Source: a virus. From it: DNA of 37,789 nt. The stretch is from IMG/VR virus record IMGVR_UViG_3300023178_000118, positions 1 through 37,789 of that record; one strand, given 5' to 3'. Position 1 is the first letter of the stretch. Each line of letters opens with the position of its first letter. Shown here piece after piece: positions 1 through 8,126 of this stretch. The notes beneath the pieces are model-generated. The model did no database searches. It was given only the letters and a program-made list of their open reading frames with translations, and had not been told where the DNA came from. A program made the position numbers and the translations under genes.

Positions 1-2165
1 TCCTTGTCTTGAGACAACCCCACAGGATACCAATTTTTTATTTTCTTAACATCGTCAAAGTGTTTGTATCTATTTTCTGCAAAACCGATAGGCTCCGCTG
101 TATTGTCGTTGTAAGTCGTTGTAGTTTTAGTTAGGGTCAATGTGGAGTCTAATGTGCCTTGGCTTGTTAGAGCGTGGTTTGAGAGCGTTATAACAGATCC
201 AGTAACATCAGATATGGTTAGCTCTACTCCATCATTTAGTGGGTCAGTAGCATCGGATATAGTAATGACATCACCAACTAAGAAAACACCTTCTGTTTCA
301 AAATCAGTAACAGCAGATTCTATTGTGTTGGCCGATGCATCAACTGTGATATCGTTATAGGTTTCTGATGTTACTTGAATAGTTGGTGAAACATAATTAG
401 CACTTATTACTTTATTATTAGGTGGTTGTAAGTCTGAATCTTCTCTTAGTTTCCAATGAGCAGATAAGCTATCATTATCAGCCCATTCACTGTTGACATA
501 AGATATAGATTCAAAATTTCGTGCGTGCTCTCTAATATCTTCATCATGTAAGGCTCCGGTCCAAACCCTCACCTCTTGTAAAAATCCGTTGAAGTCGGTG
601 CCAGGAAATCTTGTGGCTACTGTGCCTTGGGAATCAAAATCTAACGAGCTTATCTGTGGTAAATTAACATTAGCGCTAGATGTAAAAACAATATCTTCGC
701 CACCGGCAGGGTTTCCAGATAAAGTCATAAGAAATATTGTTAAGTCGTCATTTTCTTTTTTGGCGGCAACATTAACAAAATGGTCCTTCATATGCACATA
801 AGAAGATACACTGCTATCGGGAGTGGTAGCAAAAACACTTACATCTACTTTGTGTTGAAAATTAAGCCTACCTTGATCTGTTATAGACATACTAAAATAA
901 TCATTATCTATAATAGTGTGGTTTTGGACTGCCGTGGCAGAAAGTCTTGCTTCAATGGTGAAGTCGGTTTCGGAAACAAAATCAAAAACTCTTGAAGAGT
1001 TGGTCATGCCATTGATAGTTTGCACATAGTTTGTGCCATCAGAGTATAAAGCTTTAGTATCAACATATTCTGATTCTTTTACTAAGATGGGCTTATTGAA
1101 TATACTATATTCATTTATTTTTATTATCTTTTCATTTAGGCCATACAACCTTACAATATCTTTATAGGCTTCAACAGTTCCTTTTTCTTTTAGTAAGTGA
1201 GGTATAGAATTTACAATTCTATTCCAAATTTCATCAGTAACTTCTCTTGCTGTTGCACCTGATGTGGATTCTATAAGCCATTGCTGTATGCCTTTATCAG
1301 CAGCAGAATCATATAACTCCACTCCAAACTCAGCAGCAATAACAGGCAACATCTTTCTTGGTGTTGTGTTATACTCTTCGTATGAAGCTTTTTTGATAAA
1401 CTGCATTTGGTCTACGTAAGAATGTAACAAATCCATTTCTTCAGCCAAAACACCTATAAGGTTTTCTAGATTACCTTCTTCATCACCATTGAAAAGTATC
1501 TCTGGTAACATATTGTTTATGCTTTGCGCTCTGTTTATTGGTAATTCAAATAAATCCTCAAAAACTATGTTTTGATTTTCTATTGTGCCATCAGTGTTTA
1601 TGAAGTAGCTGTAAGAAGTACCTGGCGTTACTTCAATTAAAGAAATACTTTCTTCTTCAAATCTTGTAGCGTTTTCCTCCAAAAATTCTCTTATGTCCTG
1701 CTGTGTGTTGCTTGTTAATTCGTTTATTTCGTTTCGGTGAATGATAACTAGCGGCACAATCTCTCCGTCATCATTTACGGCACCAGCAGTTAAACTATTA
1801 TAAGCCGAATCTAAAGAAGTAGAAGATTTTCCGAATTGCTTTAGTAACCACAAGTCAAATCCATTTGATTTTTTCTTATACTCGTCTACTTGCAATATAT
1901 TTGTGGCAGAAAGATTTGCTGTATCACTATAAAGGGTACCAGATAAACCTATAGGGTATTCATTCAATAATCTGAATATACCTCTATCTAATTTCTTTTT
2001 AGCGTTACCAAAAAGTGTGTGCTCTGAAAAGTCAAAATAATTCAACAATGGAATTGTTTTGTTTGCTGCGACTCCGGTTATAGCGTTTGAGGTATACTCA
2101 CCGCTGGTTGAGCCAATAGCAGATAGTGACTTTGTTAAATCTTCTAAACTAAACCCGTAAGGCAT
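1..2165 (-). CDS. Tail/baseplate structural protein with LamG-like domain, 3' end cut by window
   Basis: The reading frame begins at an ATG at 2165 (protein starts MPYGFSLEDL) and stays open to base 1, giving 721 codons without a stop; the C-terminus lies outside the window. An AGGGG Shine-Dalgarno lies 7 bases before the ATG and the upstream gene stops only 10 bases away, so it is the last visible gene of the baseplate operon. Roughly residues 385-540 read like a concanavalin/LamG-type beta sandwich (segments such as FTIEARLSA, FVNVAAKKEND and GFLQEVRVWTGALHDEDI), a fold that often binds glycans. The N-terminal 350 residues are mixed helical and unassigned. Position after gp6 and the DNRLRE-like gene suggests a peripheral baseplate or short-fibre component. 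I recognise the domain type only, not the whole family; a gp7/gp10-like peripheral wedge role is possible but unproven. Confidence 0.7.
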   Translation of the reverse strand, partial: MPYGFSLEDLTKSLSAIGSTSGEYTSNAITGVAANKTIPLLNYFDFSEHTLFGNAKKKLDRGIFRLLNEYPIGLSGTLYSDTANLSATNILQVDEYKKKSNGFDLWLLKQFGKSSTSLDSAYNSLTAGAVNDDGEIVPLVIIHRNEINELTSNTQQDIREFLEENATRFEEESISLIEVTPGTSYSYFINTDGTIENQNIVFEDLFELPINRAQSINNMLPEILFNGDEEGNLENLIGVLAEEMDLLHSYVDQMQFIKKASYEEYNTTPRKMLPVIAAEFGVELYDSAADKGIQQWLIESTSGATAREVTDEIWNRIVNSIPHLLKEKGTVEAYKDIVRLYGLNEKIIKINEYSIFNKPILVKESEYVDTKALYSDGTNYVQTINGMTNSSRVFDFVSETDFTIEARLSATAVQNHTIIDNDYFSMSITDQGRLNFQHKVDVSVFATTPDSSVSSYVHMKDHFVNVAAKKENDDLTIFLMTLSGNPAGGEDIVFTSSANVNLPQISSLDFDSQGTVATRFPGTDFNGFLQEVRVWTGALHDEDIREHARNFESISYVNSEWADNDSLSAHWKLREDSDLQPPNNKVISANYVSPTIQVTSETYNDITVDASANTIESAVTDFETEGVFLVGDVITISDATDPLNDGVELTISDVTGSVITLSNHALTSQGTLDSTLTLTKTTTTYNDNTAEPIGFAENRYKHFDDVKKIKNWYPVGLSQDK

Positions 2166-2175
2166 ACATCAACCC

Positions 2176-3648
2176 CTATTTTATATAGAAAGACCAAATT
2201 TCTGGTTCGTCGTAAACAAAAGTTTGACCATTTATATTAAGTGTAAATACTAGCTTATATTCCATCCCTCTATATAAGTTTTCTGTATCCAACAAAAAGT
2301 AATTGCCATTTTCATCGTATGACAAATTATCTTGAGAAACTTCAACTAGATCAGTTATTTTTTCTCTTATTTCAAACTTACCATTTGTGCAAGTATGAGT
2401 ATTTAAACTATTACTCATGCCCGTCACCGATTGTAATCTTGTAGAAGCATCTCTAATGAATACTTTTATAAATGACTTAGTACCTTTTTCGTAAGAGTTT
2501 TGTAAGTTTGGCAACCTAATAGGATACTTACTTATTTCATAATATCTTTGAGCATCAACTGTAGGTAAGCTAACATTGAAATTAAATGTCTTGCTCAGAT
2601 TCAACGCTTCTTGGTCAGAAGTTATTGTCCAGTTGTCAACAAAGTTTTCCGTTGCGCTGAGGGCAATGTTAATTCCCGTTAAAGAATCTTCTAAATCGTT
2701 TTGTGCTGTGCCTATGTTTATTTTATATGTTCCAACAGCAACCCTTGAAGCTGTAAGATTTGTGGGGCTGATAGAAACACCGTCAGCACTTAGTGTAACA
2801 TGGCCTGGAAACTTACCAGTTCCGTCTAAGTCAACAAGATTGCCATTTTGAAAGTTATAGTAAAACAAACTACCATTGTTAGAAAACTGTAAAATATTTC
2901 TATCATCTCTTATACTGTTATCCCACTCAACAGAAAAATAAGGAGCGTTGGATGTGTTTGTTTCTCTTGAGTAAAACTTTTTGGTATTCCAGCTGGTTGT
3001 CATATAACTTTGAATGACACCGGCATCGATTGTGTCTTGTATAGTTTTAGATTCCTGTGCGTCCGACATTCTAATCATAAAACCATAATTAGCACTAGCG
3101 CCATTTAGGTATTCTTTAAAATACTCTGTTATATCTATCTTAAGGTTTTCTTCACCATGCTCGAAATATTGACTGGCAGAATTACTATCCCATTCTTTAT
3201 TATGCGCTCCCAATATTACGTTGCCACCAGAAGCACCACCGGCATAGTCAGCCCACAATGTTGTGTTAGTTGCGTATAGTGAATTAGCGGCATCTTCATA
3301 TAAGTAATCATCAGAATCTAAACCTCTACCTTCTACCCAAGATGCGGTTAATGGTAGTGCCCATATATCAAAGTCTGTAGCTATTTCCTCTCCATGCATA
3401 ACATTTTTCATGTTTATGAAGGCTGAAGCTGTGTTATCTTCTCTTGGATCACCTATAGTTTTGTTTTCTATTTTTTCTTTTAGGTCTTCCAAAGGGAATT
3501 GAATTAGTATTCTTGCCCATTCTTTTTTGCCTGTAAGTGGAGTGTATTTGTTATACACTTCCAACACAGGATTGGCCCCATTATTTGCAGTAAGGCTGGT
3601 CTCTGAAATAAATGTATCTTTACTTGAATATGCTCTTGATTGTGCCAT
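2176..3648 (-). CDS. Structural protein with DNRLRE-like N-terminal domain
   Basis: 490 residues. The N-terminus (SKDTFISETSL, then NPVLEVYN, then ARILIQFPLEDL) follows the pattern of DNRLRE-type beta-sandwich domains seen in secreted and phage surface proteins: a 'stress' strand followed by a 'lIxFdL' strand. The C-terminal 150 residues (RLPNLQNSYEKGTKSFIKVF onward, ending in QTFVYDEPEIWSFYIK) look like a second beta-rich domain. There is no signal peptide and no catalytic motif I can name. The start is supported by AAGAGATT upstream and by the 10-base gap to the stop of the gp6-like gene. Placement immediately after gp25 and gp6 suggests a virion component attached to the baseplate periphery, perhaps a fibre or glycan-binding module. 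Function is inferred from position. Confidence 0.6.
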   Translation of the reverse strand: MAQSRAYSSKDTFISETSLTANNGANPVLEVYNKYTPLTGKKEWARILIQFPLEDLKEKIENKTIGDPREDNTASAFINMKNVMHGEEIATDFDIWALPLTASWVEGRGLDSDDYLYEDAANSLYATNTTLWADYAGGASGGNVILGAHNKEWDSNSASQYFEHGEENLKIDITEYFKEYLNGASANYGFMIRMSDAQESKTIQDTIDAGVIQSYMTTSWNTKKFYSRETNTSNAPYFSVEWDNSIRDDRNILQFSNNGSLFYYNFQNGNLVDLDGTGKFPGHVTLSADGVSISPTNLTASRVAVGTYKINIGTAQNDLEDSLTGINIALSATENFVDNWTITSDQEALNLSKTFNFNVSLPTVDAQRYYEISKYPIRLPNLQNSYEKGTKSFIKVFIRDASTRLQSVTGMSNSLNTHTCTNGKFEIREKITDLVEVSQDNLSYDENGNYFLLDTENLYRGMEYKLVFTLNINGQTFVYDEPEIWSFYIK

Positions 3649-3658
3649 TTATAATCTC

Positions 3659-5467
3659 TTAAGCTAGTGTGCCTTGTATGTCAAAGTTTGGATATTTTAA
3701 TTCTGGCACAATATCAGCAGGGAAATAAACTATATTGTTTCTTGTTATGTTGTCCATGCTTAAAGAATATGAAGAGTATGTCCTACTATTTTCTTCGCCA
3801 GTTAAATTCAATATTTTCAGTGATGGTATAGCTGCTACTTCATCTAAGTTTTGTAAATTTCTCAACAAATCTGAAATAGACAATACAGATCCAATGTCCA
3901 TGTTTTCAGTTTTTAGATAATTCATTATGTTGATAATGCAAGTAACCAGCGATTGTTGTTTGTTAAAACCGGCGGATGGGTATAATGTAAAGTTAACGCC
4001 TATGTTAACAATTTTAGCGTCAGATATTCTTATGCTGTCAGAGACTCCTTTGTATTTTTTCAAATAAGTTTCCATGTTGTTTTTCAAAACAATATCTGTT
4101 TGCGCTAGATGCCCTTCGCTATTTCTACTTATGGTTATAAGCTCTACGCCCGATAGCTTGTAGGGGTCTTTTCTTGCCGACAGTCTAAAAACAGTGCCAA
4201 ATTCGGGTGGCATAGACATAGCTCTTATTTTGTAGTCTTCCAAAGTAACACATCTATTTTGAGCATTCATATTACTTATAGCGTTCATTCTAATGCTCTC
4301 GTTAGACTCTGCGTCTTCACCCCCATAAGCGGCTTCTGGATTATTAAAGGTTATAGATTGCTCAATATTTGATATTTGATTAGGATACGTATTTACAACA
4401 TCAGGATTAGCATATGTAACTAAAGTTTCAACTGATTTAGTCAAAACATCGGCACCTATATTTGTTGCAACCCCTCCTCCGACTCTATACCTTATATTAA
4501 TTATGCTATTTGGTTTAGGTAGGTTGCCTAAAGATTTTGTTTTTAGGAAGTTTGTTGTATCCAACGCCATTGATGGAAATCCATCTACATACCCTTTTAG
4601 TTTTGGGGGTAAAACAAAATCTTCGGGATTTAATAATATTTCTGAGTCCTCCACCGCACTTCGTCCTGCACCGAATCTTATTGTCAAAGTGCCGTCCACT
4701 TCTCTTTCCAAAACATATCTGTTAGGCACTTTTTTCATTTTCATAATGTGTGTAGCGCCGTCGTCATTTTCTTGCACATTTGAGTCACCAATAAAAATAG
4801 CATCTGTTGAGAGGTTATCCACTTCAGCAAATTCAACTCCATCATTATCAACAACAGAGGATACCTCTGTCACCAACCTATCTGGTAGGGTAATTCCAAG
4901 AAAAGGCCGCGGCTCGTCTGGTGTTTTATATTTGAATGTCTTTGTGCGACCCGACATTGCTCTAACACCACTAATAGAATATGTGACAAAAGTACCATCA
5001 TCAAATACAACCTCTCTGTTATGATCCGAAGAAAAATCTGCTCTTTCTATTAGCTCAAAGTTTGCTGGCTCAAATTTGCTTGTCAACCTAGTCCCTGCAT
5101 TGACGGAAAAAACTGTTTCAGCTGATGTTGCTTTTTCAAAAGTAGCTGATACCGTTATGTCGGCTGTTGCAGGCACCACCGATTTTGAAACATAGCCGAA
5201 ACCCTTAGCGTGAGATAGTATGTTTTTTCTTTCAACAGCTCTTGTAATAAAATTTTCGTTTACTGTCCTGTCCATCTGAAAGCTTAGTATATCTGCTACG
5301 TAAGCCATAAGCTCTAGTATAGCCATGCCACCAGAAGCTTCATTGAAGTCTTGAATGGTGTCTGGAAAATATCTTTTTAGATATTCTTGCAAATCATTTC
5401 TTACACTGTAAAAATCTTTACTAATATAGCTTATGTTTTTACTTTTTGTTGGTGTTCTTGAAGCCAT
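3659..5467 (-). CDS. 6: Baseplate wedge protein, gp6 / baseplate J family
   Basis: About 602 residues, close to T4 gp6 (about 660). The N-terminus is typical of marine gp6 proteins: ISYISKDFYSVRNDLQEYL, then DFNEASGGMAILELMAYVAD and SFQMDRTVNENFITRAVERK. Later segments (PEAAYGGEDAESNESIRMNA, VTLEDYKIRAM) match the gpJ-like core conserved in T4 gp6 and P2 gpJ. gp6 dimers form the continuous inner ring of the baseplate that couples to gp25 and gp53 and opens on sheath contraction. The frame extends upstream to a GTG at 5485, but the ATG at 5467 (MASRTPTK) is preferred because AAGGAAG sits 5 bases before it and it leaves a 10-base gap to the gp25 stop instead of an overlap. Nothing is missing in the core. 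Confidence 0.92.
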   Translation of the reverse strand: MASRTPTKSKNISYISKDFYSVRNDLQEYLKRYFPDTIQDFNEASGGMAILELMAYVADILSFQMDRTVNENFITRAVERKNILSHAKGFGYVSKSVVPATADITVSATFEKATSAETVFSVNAGTRLTSKFEPANFELIERADFSSDHNREVVFDDGTFVTYSISGVRAMSGRTKTFKYKTPDEPRPFLGITLPDRLVTEVSSVVDNDGVEFAEVDNLSTDAIFIGDSNVQENDDGATHIMKMKKVPNRYVLEREVDGTLTIRFGAGRSAVEDSEILLNPEDFVLPPKLKGYVDGFPSMALDTTNFLKTKSLGNLPKPNSIINIRYRVGGGVATNIGADVLTKSVETLVTYANPDVVNTYPNQISNIEQSITFNNPEAAYGGEDAESNESIRMNAISNMNAQNRCVTLEDYKIRAMSMPPEFGTVFRLSARKDPYKLSGVELITISRNSEGHLAQTDIVLKNNMETYLKKYKGVSDSIRISDAKIVNIGVNFTLYPSAGFNKQQSLVTCIINIMNYLKTENMDIGSVLSISDLLRNLQNLDEVAAIPSLKILNLTGEENSRTYSSYSLSMDNITRNNIVYFPADIVPELKYPNFDIQGTLA

Positions 5468-5477
5468 TTTTTCTTCC

Positions 5478-5885
5478 TTATTCACTTATCCTAAAAGATA
5501 CTCTATCAGAAAAACCATTTGTGCCTGTTACAACATATAATATCGTTATAAGTAACTCGTTGTTGTTTAAAAGTGAGTTTGTGCTAACGTCCTCTAAAGT
5601 TAGGTTTGTTATTGTAACTGCCGGTAAATACCTACCCACAGTTTCTTTTACTTCTTCATACATCTGCTCACGCATCTCAAAGATATTAGTCATGTTTTCA
5701 AAAAGCAAACCACCACTAGATATAATTTTAGTACCCATATCTGGGTGCATCAACCTCTCACCTTTTTTGGTTAAGATTAATATTTTTATATCCTCTTTTA
5801 TAGCACCTTGAAAACTTCTGTGAGAGTCTGGAAACCCTCTTGAATATTTTCGCAGCGGCCATTTAAAATTTATATCGCCTGGCAT
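5478..5885 (-). CDS. 25: Baseplate wedge protein, gp25 (gpW/gp25 lysozyme-like fold)
   Basis: 135 residues, the usual gp25 length. The central segment (ERLMHPDMGTKI, then NIFEMREQMYEEVKETVGRY) is the conserved gp25 signature. In T4 and in type VI TssE, gp25 bridges the gp6 ring to the first sheath ring, and a conserved acidic/Pro/Arg motif is needed to start sheath polymerisation. The N-terminus (KWPLRKYSRGFPDS) is the usual phage extension. It starts 3 bases after the stop of the hub gene without a strong Shine-Dalgarno, so translational coupling is likely. gp6 follows 10 bases after its stop, the same gp25-gp6 order found in many contractile systems. Confidence 0.9.
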   Translation of the reverse strand: MPGDINFKWPLRKYSRGFPDSHRSFQGAIKEDIKILILTKKGERLMHPDMGTKIISSGGLLFENMTNIFEMREQMYEEVKETVGRYLPAVTITNLTLEDVSTNSLLNNNELLITILYVVTGTNGFSDRVSFRISE

Positions 5886-5888
5886 ATT

Positions 5889-7151
5889 CTATTGCACAAA
5901 TTGAGTGTTGCTCAATGTGTCCTCTAATTTTTCATTCACTTCCAATATAGTTTCTTCAAACTCTTCAAATTTTTCATCTATCTCTACTAAAACATCTTGC
6001 TTTTTTATAGGTTTGGTATCTTGGTCTTCTATTTCAAACTCTATGTTTATGTCGCCTCCATTTTTTCCTATCTTTTGCTCGTAATTAAAAACTTCACCCG
6101 ACACATTATGAGTGTGGTCTTTGTATAACTCATATATTTCTACAACTATTTTTTTTAGTTGATTAACTACACCTATTATTTGTTGTAGGCTTTCTTTGTT
6201 TTTATCTCCGAGCACTTGTCTATATAAATATTCATCAACAGAATTACCAGTCCCACTTTGTATGCTTATATTTACGTGTCTTTCCGCTAAATTTATTATA
6301 TAATCATATTTGTTTTCATAATCTAATTCGTAATTCTTAACTACAGGAGGACCATTTGCGTTTGATGGTACTAAATCGGAAGGCTCCCCAACATAAGCTT
6401 TTAGATTTTTATTTACAAGTTGTCTTACTCCTACGTACCTACTCAACGGAGTTTGTCCAGCATGTATTGTTTTTGTTCTGGTGACACCTATTGTTGGACT
6501 ATCTGGCTTTATACCCTTTCTTATAGGAGCGTTAACACCGAATTCAATAAGTGGGCTATGATCGTTTAAAATATCAAATGAGTGTCTTAGATATGTGCCA
6601 TGTCTACCTTGCTGTATAACATCCCCATCTAAAACTGGTATTACATACTTGTCTTTTTTAGGAGATTTTATAGGTGTATCTCTCCTCATTCCATCTATGT
6701 CTATCTCGCCATTGGCAAACCGTTGATTTTTGTTTTCTTGCCAATGCTTAGCGCCACTATAATTTAAATATTGATAGTTGTTTACTTTACCCACCCAATA
6801 ACCAAAAGAAGATTTTACGTTTTGTTCTTTGATGATAAAAACTTCCTCACCAATTTCTGGTATGGATATATTTGTCATTGGCAACAAAGGTGGATACCAT
6901 TTCTTTTTTTTCACCAAATCCGGTCTTTTTGCATGCACACCTTCATCTAATATAACAGCGCAAATGGCATATGGTGGATTAGATAAATTAGTTTTACCAA
7001 TGTTTAAACCCTCTCTGTTTATATCTACAACTACAGCTCTTCTCAAAATCATTTCTTTGTTTTCGTTAAGACCTTTAGAACTGTCCGAAGCATTCTTTAT
7101 AAATTGGCTTTGACTATGTATTGTTCTAGATATATTAAGAGTTTGCGGCAT
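5889..7151 (-). CDS. Baseplate hub protein with gp5-type OB fold, no lysozyme domain
   Basis: About 420 residues. Residues 35-135 resemble the N-terminal OB-fold of T4 gp5 and VgrG-like hubs: RRAVVVDINREGLNIG, a PEIGEEVFIIKEQ strand, and GYWVGKVNNYQYLNYSG. The middle is unassigned. The last 120 residues are an acidic, Lys/Glu-rich helical region with HTHNVSGEVFNYEQKIG, reminiscent of the histidine-containing DHTH motif in phage spike/hub proteins, followed by a predicted coiled coil. No lysozyme catalytic domain and no obvious triple-stranded spike helix with VxGxxxxx octads are visible, so wall digestion, if any, must come from another protein. The ATG at 7151 is chosen over the GTG one codon upstream because GAGG lies 6 bases before it. 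It overlaps the end of the preceding small gene by 17 bases, implying coupled translation. Confidence 0.72.
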   Translation of the reverse strand: MPQTLNISRTIHSQSQFIKNASDSSKGLNENKEMILRRAVVVDINREGLNIGKTNLSNPPYAICAVILDEGVHAKRPDLVKKKKWYPPLLPMTNISIPEIGEEVFIIKEQNVKSSFGYWVGKVNNYQYLNYSGAKHWQENKNQRFANGEIDIDGMRRDTPIKSPKKDKYVIPVLDGDVIQQGRHGTYLRHSFDILNDHSPLIEFGVNAPIRKGIKPDSPTIGVTRTKTIHAGQTPLSRYVGVRQLVNKNLKAYVGEPSDLVPSNANGPPVVKNYELDYENKYDYIINLAERHVNISIQSGTGNSVDEYLYRQVLGDKNKESLQQIIGVVNQLKKIVVEIYELYKDHTHNVSGEVFNYEQKIGKNGGDINIEFEIEDQDTKPIKKQDVLVEIDEKFEEFEETILEVNEKLEDTLSNTQFVQ

Positions 7152-7383
7152 CACTTCCCTCTTTTACTGATTTTTCAAAACCTTCTATTGAGTCGTATTC
7201 TGAAAAATTCACATTATTTTCTTCTAAGTTTTTATGTATAAATAATAACTCATTATCTATCCGTTTCATTTTCGCCTCCATCTCTGAAAGCGATTCCAAA
7301 AGATACCTGTATTCTAAAATTAATTCTTGATATCTTTCAACATATTCTTTTATATTTTCTTCATTGCTAAATATGTTTTGCAT
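7135..7383 (-). CDS. Small acidic coiled-coil protein
   Basis: 82 residues. Residues 8-60 form one long amphipathic helix rich in Glu, Lys and Leu (heptad-like LILEYRYLLESLSEMEAKMK), followed by an acidic tail. No family is recognised. It lies between the sigma-like gene (6-base gap) and the hub gene (17-base overlap), so it is translated as part of the baseplate operon. Small coiled-coil proteins in this position may be hub chaperones or minor baseplate parts, but nothing in the sequence decides this. The ATG has only a weak Shine-Dalgarno, consistent with coupling to the gene before it. Confidence 0.7.
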   Translation of the reverse strand: MQNIFSNEENIKEYVERYQELILEYRYLLESLSEMEAKMKRIDNELLFIHKNLEENNVNFSEYDSIEGFEKSVKEGSDAANS

Positions 7384-7388
7384 ATCTA

Positions 7389-8039
7389 CTATAACACTTC
7401 TATTTTGGCTTGACTATATTTTATTTTTAGTTTAGATATAGTTTTAGTTATCTTTCTGCTTGGTAAGTCAGTAGCTTCTCTTATATAAAGATACAATTGT
7501 TTTTTGTTATAAATATCAAACATATCATAATTTTCTAATATATCTGATATAACACCTAACACTAACCTATCTTCTTTATTTAGGCTATCAACAAAAATAT
7601 CATCTTTTAAATAGGCTGGTAAAAGCGATAAAAATTCTCTTAATTGATTTTGCTTTTCAAGCTCGTCATTTTGAATAAGAGATATGCTATGAAGCATATC
7701 CTCCTTATCTTGATTGTCTATAAAGACCATCTTTTTTTTACTATTACTTTTTTGTATCAACCAATTCTTGCTTACCGTACCAAAGAAACTGTATGATTTT
7801 TTGCCTTTGGTATGGTCAAACCTATCAATTTTTTCATACAGATGAGTAACCAACTCATGTTCTATTTGGTCAAAGTCTGTAAGTATCTTGTTGAAGTTAT
7901 AAGTATAGTATATATTTTCTACCAATTTTTTGAAAGCAGGTTGTATAACTGTAACATACACACCATGTTTTTCTTCAACATCATCAGAAGTGTTGAATAT
8001 AACTATAGCTTTCTCTTCAATGTCGCCCCAATATTTCAT
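7389..8039 (-). CDS. Putative late-transcription sigma factor, T4 gp55-like
   Basis: 216 residues from the ATG at 8039 (MKYWGDIEEKAI). This start is chosen over the in-frame TTG at 8051 because GGAG lies 6 bases upstream. The segment EHELVTHLYEKIDRFDHTKG followed by KKSYSFFGTVSKNWLIQKSN has the pattern of phage gp55 and sigma region 2: a long helix, 'FDxxKG', an aromatic-rich 'SFF' segment, then 'NxLIxKxxK'. The C-terminus (LPSRKITKTISKLK) looks like a helix-turn-helix end. T4 gp55 (185 residues) directs host RNA polymerase to TATAAATA late promoters together with the sliding clamp and co-activator gp33. Its place inside a baseplate operon is unusual. The assignment rests on motif pattern rather than full alignment, so it should be treated as probable. 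Confidence 0.62.
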   Translation of the reverse strand: MKYWGDIEEKAIVIFNTSDDVEEKHGVYVTVIQPAFKKLVENIYYTYNFNKILTDFDQIEHELVTHLYEKIDRFDHTKGKKSYSFFGTVSKNWLIQKSNSKKKMVFIDNQDKEDMLHSISLIQNDELEKQNQLREFLSLLPAYLKDDIFVDSLNKEDRLVLGVISDILENYDMFDIYNKKQLYLYIREATDLPSRKITKTISKLKIKYSQAKIEVL

Positions 8040-8077
8040 TTTTTGCTCCAACTTAAAGCCTGAATATACCTAATAAT

Positions 8078-8107
8078 ATTGTAATACAAAAAAGTCTATT
8101 TTGTAAA
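8078..8107 (-). promoter_or_regulatory. Candidate sigma70-type promoter before the gp55-like gene
   Basis: On the minus strand TTTACA (8107-8102) is followed after 18 bases by TACAAT (8083-8078), a five-of-six match to each consensus hexamer. It lies in the 87-base gap between the large hub-like gene and the sigma-like gene, about 39 bases from the start codon. It could let a host holoenzyme make the sigma factor independently of the long operon. The AT-rich setting raises the chance of coincidence. Confidence 0.4.
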
Positions 8108-8126
8108 TTTGAAAAAAATTGTTGGT

